From: Lysobacterales bacterium
Lineage (GTDB): Bacteria; Pseudomonadota; Gammaproteobacteria; Xanthomonadales; SZUA-5
NCBI GenBank assembly: GCA_022844165.1
Contig: JALHMH010000003.1
Coordinates: forward strand, 1 to 64,000
DNA length: 64,000 nucleotides
Direction of reading: 5' to 3'
Under the pieces are notes generated by a model. That model was given only the letters and a program-made list of their open reading frames with translations. It did not search any database and was not told the origin of the DNA. Position numbers and translations under genes: made by a program. Shown here piece by piece: positions 34,033 to 43,596 of the stretch; within the stretch, counting starts at the first letter, position 1, and the number at the start of each line of letters is the position of its first letter.

Positions 34033-36885
34033 CTATTCGAAGCCATTGGCAAACATCGAATCGGGCGAGTCGTTGTCGATGATGGTGATGGTCATCTGGT
34101 CAGGGGACCCGACCGTGGCGCCGCCGCTGGGTTGCACGATCTGCAGCGTCAGCGTCTCGTTGCCCTCGATCAGCGCGTCATCGACGATTTCGAACTCGAA
34201 ATTGGCCGGCGTGGTCTGGTTATCGGCAAACGTCGCGAACGTGCCAGGCGTGTTGAAATCGTTGCTTGAGGCGCTGATCGGAACGACGCTCGCGCCCACG
34301 CCCACAGCGCCTTCTGCGCCACCGCTGCGCACCACGGGAATCAGCAGCGTGCCGGCCCCTTCGGAGACGTTGAGCGTGGTTGAGGTCAGCGACAGGACGC
34401 CCGGATTGAGCGTGACCAGCATCAGATCGAAATCGTTGTTGCGATCGAACTCGCCCAGGGGTTGATCGGTACTCAACACCGCCATTGTGCTGGATGCCAC
34501 GCGCACCGCCACGATGTCATGCGGCGCGTTGTCGGTTGCATAGATGTTGCTGCTGGTGCGCAGCAACTCGCGCAGCGAAGCGGCAAAGACGTCGTAGCGA
34601 TAGGCGATGGAACTGCCGGCATCGTTGGCGATCAGGCTCAAGTAGCGCCCGTCGCGACCAAAGCGCGCGCCCAAGGTGTTGACGACAGTGCCCGAGGGCA
34701 AGCCAATCAAGCGGGTGGCCAAGGCGGTGCGATCGTAGAGGTAAATACCGCGCTCGTTGCCGCTGCCGTTGTAAAGGTAGGCCACGAAGCGACCATCGGG
34801 GCTGATCGCAGCCTGGGTGCTCGGCGAGGGGCGTTGCATGCCCGCACTATCCAAACTGACGCGCTCGGTGACGCCGCTGACGCGGTCGTGCACGAAGATG
34901 TCGATTGCGCTGTTGCTGTCGCCGGTCACCAGGTTGTTGGCGGCGGAGGAGAATGCGATCCATTGGCCGTTGTCGCTGATGTCCGGCGCGTCGCTGCTGG
35001 CGGTCGCTTGTGCGCCGCTGCTGCTCACGCTGACGCGGCGGATGCCGCTGACGCTATCCCACACGAAGACATCGGAAGCGCCATTGGTGTCGCCGGCCAC
35101 AAGATTGCTCGCAGTGCTCTGAAAAGCCACGCGTGCGCCGCTGCCATCGGCCACCGGGGCGGCGCTGCCGCCAGCGCCGAGATTGTCGATGCCCAGGCTG
35201 ACCAGCGTCGGCACGCCGTTGGGTAGCGTTTGTCGATAGACGTTAACGCCACTGGCGCGCGCGTCGAGGTTGGTGGCGCTTGTAGTGAACGCGACCACCG
35301 CACCGTCGGCCGACAGGCGCGCGGCGATGATGCCGGACGGCTGCGGCAGGCTGCCGTTTGCCGCCCGCCCGAGAAGACGGATGGCGCCTGTCGATGGCAC
35401 GAACTCAGGCAGTTGCGGTTCCGCCCCGCCGTTGCTTCGCACCAGCGCACCGAGCTCATTGAAGCTATCGGCATCCAGATCCACCGCACGGCTGACGGCG
35501 ATGGCGCGAGTTGCATCGCGCGACACATCCATGATGTTGGTGCGCCCGCTGCCATAGCCCACCGGCACCACGGCATTGGCGACGCTGATGCGGCTGGACG
35601 CGGCGCTGGTCAGATCGAGGCGGTACACATCGCGCTGCCAATTGCCGTCGGCGAGGTCGAGCGCGTCGGCGGTGACGATGCAGGCGGCGTCGCCCGCATC
35701 GCTGATTCGCGAGCGAAACACGCCGAACATCGTGGTGGTCAGGCGCGTGGTGGTGCTGGTATCGAAGTCGCGGACGAACAACTGCTGCGCTGTTCCGGAT
35801 CCGCCAATGTTGATGCCGACGGTGTCGAAGAACACATAGCGGCCGGCGGCGGTAACGCCGGCGGCATTGCTGTCGCTGCTGGATTCCTGTCCGGCCGACC
35901 CGATGCTGGCGCGCAGCAGCGTTGCGCTGGCGATTTCGTAGCGGAAAATGTCGGTGCGATTGTTGCCATCGCCGGCCACGAGATTGGTTGCGCCGCTCTC
36001 GAATATCACAAAGGCACCGTTGCTCGAGACCTCCGGATTTCGCGCGTCGCGATCTGCAGCGATGCCGGCGGCCGATTGCGACGCGCGAACCACCGCGCCG
36101 CTGCTGATGCGCTTGACGAACACGTCCACAAAGCCGTTGTTGTCGCCGGCGATCAAATCGCCGTCGGTCGCCGCGAAGGCAATCAAATCGCCGCTGTTGT
36201 CGATGGCGGCCAAACCCGACACGTTATTGCTCATCTGCCCGCCGCCGAGTTTGGTCGACACCCGCAGCAGCGTGCCGGTCTGCGTATCGAAGCGGAATAC
36301 GTCGGAGGTGCTGTTGCTGTCGCCCGCGACCAGATTCGCGTCGGCGCTGACAAAAAGCACATAGCGGCCATTGCCAGACACCCGCGGCCCATCGCTCACG
36401 GTCGCCGCCGTGCCGCTCAACGTCGTCGCGGCGCGCAGCAGCGTGCCGGTTTGCAGATCGCGATGAAACACCGTGTTCGGCTGCTCAACACCGCCGCCCG
36501 TCTCCAGAAGATCGTCGGCGCTGAGGAACGCCGCATATCGGCCGGTGTTGCTCAAGTCCACGCGCACCGCATTGCGTCGGCCTTCGCTGCCGCCGACGCG
36601 TCCGCTGATCCGTTGCAGTACGCCGGCCGCACCGACAAATGCATCCGACCGCCCGTTGCGATCGCCAGCCACCAGATTCACCGCAGCGCTCTCGAACCCG
36701 ACCACCAGACCGGATCCTGAGATCGCGCAGTTAAATGCGGGCTCGTTGGCGGACGTGCCCCAGATCAAGGGGTCTTCGATATTCGACAACGGCGTCGACG
36801 TCGCCGCGCTGGCAGCCAATGCCGACAGACACGACGACAACACGAAGCCACCGCGCAAAAATCGCAGCCAAACAGAACTATTCAT
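34033..36885 (-). CDS. Secreted beta-propeller/Calx-beta protein, GFE terminus
   Basis: 950 residues. Signal peptide MNSSVWLRFLRGGFVLSSCL through ALAASA. Repeated TolB/WD-type blades: V-A-G-D-x-N-G-x-S-D-V-F-V, R-V-S, S-x-x-G-R-Y-V-x-F. Residues about 828-936 form a Calx-beta domain (LNVSEGAGTLLIPVV, DALIEGNETLTLQIV, ITIIDND). It ends SPDSMFANGFE. Extracellular, possibly calcium-binding through the Calx-beta domain and the D-x-N-G-x-S-D loops; inferred. The next gene (36890) starts upstream with a 4-bp gap, so the two form an operon. Confidence 0.8.
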   Translation of the reverse strand: MNSSVWLRFLRGGFVLSSCLSALAASAATSTPLSNIEDPLIWGTSANEPAFNCAISGSGLVVGFESAAVNLVAGDRNGRSDAFVGAAGVLQRISGRVGGSEGRRNAVRVDLSNTGRYAAFLSADDLLETGGGVEQPNTVFHRDLQTGTLLRAATTLSGTAATVSDGPRVSGNGRYVLFVSADANLVAGDSNSTSDVFRFDTQTGTLLRVSTKLGGGQMSNNVSGLAAIDNSGDLIAFAATDGDLIAGDNNGFVDVFVKRISSGAVVRASQSAAGIAADRDARNPEVSSNGAFVIFESGATNLVAGDGNNRTDIFRYEIASATLLRASIGSAGQESSSDSNAAGVTAAGRYVFFDTVGINIGGSGTAQQLFVRDFDTSTTTRLTTTMFGVFRSRISDAGDAACIVTADALDLADGNWQRDVYRLDLTSAASSRISVANAVVPVGYGSGRTNIMDVSRDATRAIAVSRAVDLDADSFNELGALVRSNGGAEPQLPEFVPSTGAIRLLGRAANGSLPQPSGIIAARLSADGAVVAFTTSATNLDARASGVNVYRQTLPNGVPTLVSLGIDNLGAGGSAAPVADGSGARVAFQSTASNLVAGDTNGASDVFVWDSVSGIRRVSVSSSGAQATASSDAPDISDNGQWIAFSSAANNLVTGDSNSAIDIFVHDRVSGVTERVSLDSAGMQRPSPSTQAAISPDGRFVAYLYNGSGNERGIYLYDRTALATRLIGLPSGTVVNTLGARFGRDGRYLSLIANDAGSSIAYRYDVFAASLRELLRTSSNIYATDNAPHDIVAVRVASSTMAVLSTDQPLGEFDRNNDFDLMLVTLNPGVLSLTSTTLNVSEGAGTLLIPVVRSGGAEGAVGVGASVVPISASSNDFNTPGTFATFADNQTTPANFEFEIVDDALIEGNETLTLQIVQPSGGATVGSPDQMTITIIDNDSPDSMFANGFE

Positions 36886-36889
36886 GGCC

Positions 36890-37378
36890 TCAGCTCCGGT
36901 CGATGGGCAATTGTGGATTGACCCGGCGCAGCGCCTGCAACAAGTCTTGGATTTGTTCGCCGCTGAATGCTGTGCTGGCGAACTGCGTGAGCAACTGGTC
37001 GCCAGCGCCGATCAATTGAACCCAGGTGCGGTTCTGCACCGTCCCGCCCACCTGCGCGCGCACCGTGTTGAAGGCGACACGCTGCAAGGCACCAGCAGCA
37101 AAGGTCTGGGTCTTGAACGGCAGCGTGACCACCAGCGATCCATCCTCGTGCACCGCCACCGCATACCGCCCCATCAACCGCTTCAGCCCCCACATCAGCG
37201 CCAACGGAAAACACGCCGCCAGATAGAGCAGTAACAACCACGGCGATTCAGGCACCGCGCGCAGCGTCATTGGAATGACGATGAGCGGAAAACTGAAGAC
37301 CACATACATGACGAACTGGATGACCTTAGGCACCGGCAACTCGCCGGGGTTCTGCATCACAAATAGCGGCTGGCTCAT
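36890..37378 (-). CDS. Small membrane protein of unknown function
   Basis: 162 residues. Two membrane helices near 20-40 and 47-66 (PKVIQFVMYVVFSFPLIVIP, WLLLLYLAACFPLALMW), then a soluble domain (AVAVHEDGSLVVTLPF). GGAG lies before the ATG. It precedes the 34033 gene by 4 bp. The layout recalls DUF2244 or PH-domain membrane proteins, not recognised with certainty. Confidence 0.6.
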   Translation of the reverse strand: MSQPLFVMQNPGELPVPKVIQFVMYVVFSFPLIVIPMTLRAVPESPWLLLLYLAACFPLALMWGLKRLMGRYAVAVHEDGSLVVTLPFKTQTFAAGALQRVAFNTVRAQVGGTVQNRTWVQLIGAGDQLLTQFASTAFSGEQIQDLLQALRRVNPQLPIDRS

Positions 37379-37498
37379 TGGGCGGCTCCGACGGATGGCG
37401 ACGCCAGCCTAGGAGTCAGGCGCAGCCGAAGTCCTCGCAAAGCCTTGAGCGAGTGTTGATATTTCTATGAAATCAGCGTGTTGGATACGCGGCCGGGG

Positions 37499-40111
37499 CT
37501 ATCGCGCCAGCGGAACGAGCTTGGTGAGTCCCGCAGCCTGCACTTGCGCCACTGCCAGCTGCCAGGCGCGCATCGCGTCGGCGCCATCGTCGTGAGCCAG
37601 CTCACCTTGCGCCTGCAGTGCGAGCAGCCGCAGCCCCTTCGCCTGCGCCTGGGCGGTGGCCCATTGCAGGCGTTCGCGGCGCGCGTTCTGGTTGCGATCG
37701 AGGCTGGCGCGCAGGAGCACCACGCGCAGCGCATCTTCGGCATCGGGTGCCTGGGCGAGAACGTGATCGACGGCGCTGAGCTCTGCTTCGGCCTCGTCGC
37801 GTCGGCCCTGAACGAGCAGCGTTTGAGCCAATAGTAGTTGTGCGTCGCGTTTGAGGGCTTGCGATTGTGCGGTTTCCGGGCGCTTGAGCAGTTCGCGCAG
37901 CTCTTCCTCGACCGCCACGCGCTCGTTCAACGCCAGGCGCGTGCGCAGTGCGTCGAGCTGCGCCTGACGGGCGGCGATCATCTCCTCGGCGTTCTGCAAG
38001 GCCTGCGCCTGCGCATCGAAGAGCGTCCGCGCATTCGGGAAATCGCCGCTGGTGAAGGCGATGGCGCCGGCCAGGCCGGCTTCTGCGGCCCGTGCCAGAG
38101 GTCCGGCATCACGCAAACCTTGGATGTCGACCAACTGCGCGCGTGCCCCTGCGAGATCGGCGAACTGCAGCCGCAAAAGGCCCAGCGTCGCGCGTGTCAT
38201 GGCTTCCTCTTTGCCGTTACCGACGCGCTTGAAGCCCTCTGCAGACTGCGCGGCGACATCGATCGCCTTGATCAAATCGCCGCGCGCGGCATGCACCCGC
38301 GCCAAACGCGACTGCGCATAGGCCTCGCCTGAAGGACTGTTCTGCGCCCTCTCCAGGACCACCGCCTGTTCGCTGTATTGCGCCGCTTCGTCCATACGTC
38401 CGCGCATCGCGGCGACTTCGCTCAAATTGCCCAACGCGGCCGCCTCGGCGCGCTTTTCGCCGCTGGCGCGAAAACTCTCCAGCGCGCGCATCAATTGGTC
38501 GTGTCCACGCTGCAAGTCGCCGCCGCGCACGTAGTGATTTCCCAGCGAGCCGTGCAGAAATCCGACGGTCGATAGCGCCTGGGCGCGGCTCGCCAGCTGC
38601 AGCGCGCGCTCAATCACCGCCGGTACTTCGCTGTTGCGGCCGAGCAGGTAGCGCGGTTCAACGGTGGAATTGAGCGCGTTGGCCGCGCCGCCGCCGTCGC
38701 CAATGGCTTCGTAATCGGCCGCCAATTGTGTGAAAGCGTCGATGGCGGCCGTGTGGTCGCCGCGGGCGGCGAACAGTTGCGCACGCAAGTGGCGCATGGT
38801 GATGACGCCGATCGGGTCGCGGCGGCCGTCGAGCAATTGTTGAATGCGCGCCAGGTGTTGCTCGGCAAGGTCGAGCTGGTCCTGTACGCGCGCGTTCCAT
38901 ACCGCGTCGCGCAGCGAGCGAACGGCGGGGCGGCTAAGGCCGAGCGTTTGCAGCGCTTCGCTGGCCCCGATGGCCAGCGCGGTCGCGCCGGGAGCGTCGC
39001 GCTGCAACTCCGCGGCACGCGCCAGTTCGCCCTTCGCAATTGCCGCCAGCGCCGGGTTGACGGCGCCGATTTGCGCAAGAAGGGACTGCGCGTGTTCGCG
39101 TTGCATGGCGCTATCGCGACGATCGCCAGCGATCTGCGCTGCCAGCAACAGGCGGCGCAAGGCCGGCACCGTGCCAGCGGACTCGAGTTCTGCCGCCAGC
39201 GCACGAAGGCGTTCGGCCGGGATCTTGCGGCGCAGATCCCAGGCGAGCAGCTTAAGGTCGAAGTCTTGCGGACGCAGCGCCAGCAGAGGATCGAGATTTG
39301 CCCAGGCTTCGATTTCGCGGCCCGCAGCTTGCGCCGCGACAGTATCGACCCACAAACGGCCGGGGCGATCGCCGGCGTCCAGATGCTCGCGCGCCACCGC
39401 GAGCGCGGTATCGATGCCGTCGCCATCGGCGCGCAGCATTGCGATCCGGGCTCGCAGCAACTGCGTTGCGACTTCATCTTGCGCCAATCCAGCGAGCGCG
39501 CGTTCCGCGGCGTCGATGCGGAATTCGTCGAAGGCAGTGTGCGCCGCGCGGTAGGCCGGATCGCTGCTGTAGGCGAAGGCATCCGCCGGCTGCGGCCACC
39601 AGGCATCGCGGAAGAACCAGAACACCAGCGCCTGCAGCAGCGCGACAAGCAGCAGCGCCGGGACAATCCAGCGCGCCAGCGGCGCTCGTGGCGCGCTCGC
39701 GGCGGTTTCGGATGCCTGCGGCGTCGGCTGCGCGACAGCCGATTCGACGTCAGTCTCCGTCGAAAGCGCGTTCGTGACGGCCTCGGGGGGCGATGCGGTC
39801 GCGATCGCTTCGACACTGGGTATCCAGCGATAACCCTGGCGATGGCGGGTTTCGATGTACGTCGACTCCTGCGCCTGATCGCCGAGCAGCCGCCGCAACT
39901 CGCGAATCGCCTGCGGCACCGCGCTCGGCGAAATTGCATGTCGCCCCCACACCGCATCGAGCAACTCGTCGGTGGACACCAGCGCCGGCGCGCGCGTCAG
40001 CAACACCAGCAGCGTCTGCGCCACCTGCTTGCGCAACGGTATGGCGCCGCTCGGGCCGTAAACGATGGCGGTGTCTACATCGAATTCGATGCCGCCCGAG
40101 CGATAGCGCAT
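37499..40111 (-). CDS. CadC-like winged-helix regulator with membrane helix and TPR domain
   Basis: 870 residues. Residues about 1-95 form an OmpR-type winged helix (SPSAVPQAIRELRRLLGDQ, YIETRHRQGYRWIP). One membrane helix at about 148-167 (WIVPALLLVALLQALVFWFF), then some 600 residues of TPR-like helix pairs. Topology like CadC/ToxR: DNA-binding domain inside, sensor outside, transcription activated from the membrane. The target is unknown; the hybrid kinase gene is divergent across 200 bp. GC-rich like its neighbours. Confidence 0.82.
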   Translation of the reverse strand: MRYRSGGIEFDVDTAIVYGPSGAIPLRKQVAQTLLVLLTRAPALVSTDELLDAVWGRHAISPSAVPQAIRELRRLLGDQAQESTYIETRHRQGYRWIPSVEAIATASPPEAVTNALSTETDVESAVAQPTPQASETAASAPRAPLARWIVPALLLVALLQALVFWFFRDAWWPQPADAFAYSSDPAYRAAHTAFDEFRIDAAERALAGLAQDEVATQLLRARIAMLRADGDGIDTALAVAREHLDAGDRPGRLWVDTVAAQAAGREIEAWANLDPLLALRPQDFDLKLLAWDLRRKIPAERLRALAAELESAGTVPALRRLLLAAQIAGDRRDSAMQREHAQSLLAQIGAVNPALAAIAKGELARAAELQRDAPGATALAIGASEALQTLGLSRPAVRSLRDAVWNARVQDQLDLAEQHLARIQQLLDGRRDPIGVITMRHLRAQLFAARGDHTAAIDAFTQLAADYEAIGDGGGAANALNSTVEPRYLLGRNSEVPAVIERALQLASRAQALSTVGFLHGSLGNHYVRGGDLQRGHDQLMRALESFRASGEKRAEAAALGNLSEVAAMRGRMDEAAQYSEQAVVLERAQNSPSGEAYAQSRLARVHAARGDLIKAIDVAAQSAEGFKRVGNGKEEAMTRATLGLLRLQFADLAGARAQLVDIQGLRDAGPLARAAEAGLAGAIAFTSGDFPNARTLFDAQAQALQNAEEMIAARQAQLDALRTRLALNERVAVEEELRELLKRPETAQSQALKRDAQLLLAQTLLVQGRRDEAEAELSAVDHVLAQAPDAEDALRVVLLRASLDRNQNARRERLQWATAQAQAKGLRLLALQAQGELAHDDGADAMRAWQLAVAQVQAAGLTKLVPLAR

Positions 40112-40311
40112 GCATGGTTCCGTTGTGGGAAGGGCGATAGCTTACCCTTGGTGCTGTTGATGCGGCACCAAGCAGGCATAGAAGTCCCGGCGCGCCCACG
40201 TTTTCCTGACGATCATCGACCCAACGTACAGATTTCGGTCCCGCCAGGAGGGACGCCCAACGCCGGTGACCGCAGGTATTCTGCGGCACTGCGGATTGAA
40301 TCCAGGCGGCA

Positions 40312-42189
40312 ATGAAAGCGGCATCGGAGACGAACGTCGAACTGCACCAACGTGCTCTGTTTATGGCGGCGCTTGCGCACGCCTTTCGAAGCCGCCTGAA
40401 CGCGGTTCTGGGCAGTTTGGAGTTGGTTCGTCAAACCGATCTCAATCGCGAGCAATCGGGTTTCGTGGCGACGGCTGTTGACGAGGGGCGCGAGTTGTTG
40501 ACGCTGCTTAACGATGCGCTCGACGTCAATCGCATTGAAGCCGGCGAGGTTCGTCTCGACGACTTGCCCACCGATCCGGTGGCCATTGCGGAGGGTGCTC
40601 TGGGTGCTGTGGCCGCAAGACTCCACGAACGCGGTGTGGCGGCAGCGAGCGTGATCGATCCGCAAACGCCAGTGACGCTACGCGGCGATCCGGCGCGGCT
40701 GCGTCAAGTGTTGACCAATCTTCTCGCGAATGCGGCGAATGCGACGGATCTGGGCAGCATCATGTTAAAACTGCGTCCGCTGGCTTCGGACGTACGTGGT
40801 GAGCATCTGCAGTTTGAGATCATCGATACCGGGCGTGGGGTGCCTGAAGGCTTAAGGGAGGGACTGTTCGCGCCTTTCGTTCCGCAGGGTGGCCGGGCGG
40901 ACTGGCGTTCGACGAGCCTGGGATTGGGTTTGGCCTTGTGCCGACACCTGGTTCGAATGATGGGCGGCGACATCGAATACGAAGCCCGTCGCGGCGGCGG
41001 CAGCATTTTTCGCTTCGACGTCTGGTTGCGCCGCGACGCCGAATTCGAGCGCCTGGCGGACGTTGTTGGCGAAGCCCACGATCGCCGCGTGTTGTTGGTT
41101 GACAGCGATCAGGTTCGACGGGTGAGCTTCGCCGAACAGGTGCGTCGCTGGGGAATCCGTGTAAAGGTCGTCGCAGACGGCGAAGCAGCGTCGGTGCTGA
41201 TTCGAAGCGGTCAACGCTTTGATTTGCTGTTGGTGCATCAAGACGCGAATGGCGCCGCCGATGCGGTGGCCTGCAGCGCGCCATTGCGGGTTTCGGTGCT
41301 GGTGCCCGTTGGCCAATCGCCCGCCCAGGCGTTGGTCCCGCGCGACCGATCCGTGAGCTGGCTGTCGGCACCGATGCGGCGGCGCGCATTCGTCGATGCG
41401 TTGATGGGTCGCCCGGTGCCACTGATCGATTCGCCCGACCTTCCCGAGGCGACGCGCAGCACTCGCGCCAGAATTCTGGTCGTCGAAGACAGCGATGCGA
41501 ATCGCCGTGTCATGAGCGCACAGCTGGAGCGTCTTTCCTGCGACGTGGACGCCGTTGCCAACGGATCCGATGCCATCCGCCAGGTGAGCCAGCGCCGTTA
41601 CGCGTTGGTCCTCACCGATCTGGCTTTGCCCGATATGAGTGGACTCGATGTCGCTGTTGGCATCCGGCAACTGGGTGGCGACGCGGCCCGCGTACCGATC
41701 GTTGCCGTCACAGGCGGCACCCATCCGCGCGATCGCGAACGCTGTCTTGCGGCCGGTATGAACGACTATCTCGCCAAACCTGTGGCACGCGATGACTTGC
41801 GCCGAGTGGTTGAACGCTTTGTACCGAGAGACGGCGCGGTGCCAGTTTGGTCCCCAGCGGCGGTCGCCGAGATGGCCAGCGACTTTGGTGCCGAACGCAC
41901 GTACGACCTGGTGGCAGCTTTCGCACGGGAACTGGCGCAGCGACTGGACCGCCTGGCGATCGGGACCAGCGCCCAGCAAATCGGCCATGAAGCGCACGCG
42001 CTCAAATCCGCCGCGTTGGTTTTCGGCGCCGAGTCCTTGGGAAAAGCGGCGCTGGCGCTGGAGCAAAATTGTCGCAACGGCCTGATGGCCGACGTGCAGC
42101 AAGAGACACAAGACGTCGTTGCGTTGGGCCGGCAGGTGTACGCTGCGGTCCAGTCGTGGCTGGTAGACCGATCGGAGCAGAACCCTTGA
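40312..42189 (+). CDS. Hybrid sensor kinase with receiver and HPt domains
   Basis: 625 residues. No membrane segment. Histidine helix at H23 (AHAFRSRLNAVLG), unusual since the normal H-E-(L/I)-R-T-P-L has Ala, Ser and Arg instead. ATPase: N box LTNLLANAANAT, G1 DTGRGV, G2 SLGLGL. A first receiver-like region (RRVLLVDSDQ) has H-Q at the usual phospho-Asp place (DLLLVHQDANG) and seems inactive. A second receiver is standard (ILVVEDSD, VLTDLALPDMSG, DYLAKPV). HPt with H562 (HEAHALKSAALVFG). Its stop overlaps the TTG of the NtrC-type gene, so signal likely passes to that regulator through the HPt. Confidence 0.88.
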   Translation: MKAASETNVELHQRALFMAALAHAFRSRLNAVLGSLELVRQTDLNREQSGFVATAVDEGRELLTLLNDALDVNRIEAGEVRLDDLPTDPVAIAEGALGAVAARLHERGVAAASVIDPQTPVTLRGDPARLRQVLTNLLANAANATDLGSIMLKLRPLASDVRGEHLQFEIIDTGRGVPEGLREGLFAPFVPQGGRADWRSTSLGLGLALCRHLVRMMGGDIEYEARRGGGSIFRFDVWLRRDAEFERLADVVGEAHDRRVLLVDSDQVRRVSFAEQVRRWGIRVKVVADGEAASVLIRSGQRFDLLLVHQDANGAADAVACSAPLRVSVLVPVGQSPAQALVPRDRSVSWLSAPMRRRAFVDALMGRPVPLIDSPDLPEATRSTRARILVVEDSDANRRVMSAQLERLSCDVDAVANGSDAIRQVSQRRYALVLTDLALPDMSGLDVAVGIRQLGGDAARVPIVAVTGGTHPRDRERCLAAGMNDYLAKPVARDDLRRVVERFVPRDGAVPVWSPAAVAEMASDFGAERTYDLVAAFARELAQRLDRLAIGTSAQQIGHEAHALKSAALVFGAESLGKAALALEQNCRNGLMADVQQETQDVVALGRQVYAAVQSWLVDRSEQNP

Positions 42190-43589
42190 GCGAACGCATG
42201 CAGACTCTGCTGGCGCAGGCCAGCGTGCTGGTGGTGGAAGACAGCGAGAGTTTGCGCTCTTTGTACCTGGCGTATCTGCGCCAACAGCCTTGGCGCAGCA
42301 GCGGCGTGGGCAGCGCAATGGAGGCGGCGGCCGCAATCGAGGCCGACCCACCAACGCTGGTCCTGCTCGATTTGCAGCTCCCGGATGCCGATGAGCTGGA
42401 GTTTCTGCGACTGTTGCGATCCCAGGCGCCGCAGATCGGTGTGGTCGTCGCCACCGGTCACGGCAGCGTCGATCTGGCCGTCGACGCACTGCGGCTGGGC
42501 GCCAGCGACTTTCTCGAAAAGCCGGTCAACAAAGATCGCCTGATCCAGACTTTGCGTAATGCGCTCGAGCGGCTGGTGCTTGAACGACAAGTGACGCAGC
42601 TGTTGCAAACGGAACACCGCGAGCGCTTTCACGGATTCATCGGCCGCAGTCTGGCGATGCAAGCGGTGTACCGGACGATTGTTGCGGCGGCGCCCAGCCG
42701 GGCGACAGTCTTTATTACTGGCGAAAGTGGCACCGGCAAAGAAGTCACGGCACGTGCGATACACGCCGAAAGCCCGCGGCGGAGCGGCCCATTCGTCGCG
42801 CTCAACTGCGCGGCAATTCCTCGCGATCTGATGGAAAGCGAATTGTTCGGTCATCAAAAAGGGGCCTTCACCGGCGCTCAGCAGGCGCGCGAGGGTGCCG
42901 CCGAGCAGGCGGACGGCGGCACCCTGTTTCTCGACGAAATCGGCGAGATGAATCTGGAGCTGCAAAGCAAGCTGTTGCGCTTTCTGCAAACGGGCGAGGT
43001 CAAGCGTTTGGGCGCAAATCAGGAGCGCCGCGTGGATGTTCGTTTTTTGTGCGCAACCAATCGCGATCCCTGGGCCGAAGTGCAAGCCGGTCGTTTTCGC
43101 GAAGATCTGTACTTCCGCCTGCACGTGATCCCGCTGCATTTGCCGCCGCTGCGGGAACGCGAAGAGGACGTGGTGTTACTCGCCGAGGAGTTTCTGGCGC
43201 GTTTCGCCGCCGAAGAAGGTCGGCGCTTCAGCGGATTCAGCGCGGCCGCGCGGGAGGCATTGCTGCGCCACCCGTGGCCGGGCAACGTACGTGAACTGGA
43301 AAACGTCGTTCGCCAGGTCGTGGTCCTTAACAACGGGGGCGAAATCGATGCCGACCGGCTGTTGCTGGACTCGCGCCGCTGGTCGCGCGAGATGCAGCAA
43401 CCAGCGACGGCGCCGCTCGATGCCCAGCGAGCATCCGCTGGCCCCATCGAGCCGCTGGCGCTCACCGAACGCCGTGCCATCGAAAACGCCATCACACTTT
43501 GCCGCGGCAATGTTCCCGAGGCGGCGCGGCGACTTGAGGTTGCGCCTTCGACGTTGTATCGCAAACTTGCGCAATGGAGCGACGGTTGA
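42186..43589 (+). CDS. NtrC-family sigma-54-dependent response regulator
   Basis: 467 residues from TTG at 42186, 8 bases after GGAG and overlapping the kinase stop (TTGA). An ATG at 42198 would lose the spacing. Receiver with D-L-Q-L-P phospho site; AAA+ domain with G-E-S-G-T-G-K-E Walker A, G-A-F-T-G-A sigma-54 loop, F-L-D-E-I-G Walker B; carboxy Fis helix-turn-helix (NVPEAARRLEVAPSTLYRKL). Activates sigma-54 promoters; target genes unknown. The adjacent pilus operon lies convergently, 7 bp from this gene, so no shared promoter. Confidence 0.92.
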   Translation: MSERMQTLLAQASVLVVEDSESLRSLYLAYLRQQPWRSSGVGSAMEAAAAIEADPPTLVLLDLQLPDADELEFLRLLRSQAPQIGVVVATGHGSVDLAVDALRLGASDFLEKPVNKDRLIQTLRNALERLVLERQVTQLLQTEHRERFHGFIGRSLAMQAVYRTIVAAAPSRATVFITGESGTGKEVTARAIHAESPRRSGPFVALNCAAIPRDLMESELFGHQKGAFTGAQQAREGAAEQADGGTLFLDEIGEMNLELQSKLLRFLQTGEVKRLGANQERRVDVRFLCATNRDPWAEVQAGRFREDLYFRLHVIPLHLPPLREREEDVVLLAEEFLARFAAEEGRRFSGFSAAAREALLRHPWPGNVRELENVVRQVVVLNNGGEIDADRLLLDSRRWSREMQQPATAPLDAQRASAGPIEPLALTERRAIENAITLCRGNVPEAARRLEVAPSTLYRKLAQWSDG

Positions 43590-43596
43590 GCGCCAG

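Noticed and set aside
35230..36720. Long plus-strand open frame of 496 codons
   Set aside because: Antisense to the Calx-beta protein gene; composition is that of a GC-rich shadow frame, no start signal or family similarity.
38726..40315. Plus-strand open frame of 529 codons
   Set aside because: Antisense to the wHTH-TM-TPR regulator, no family motif.
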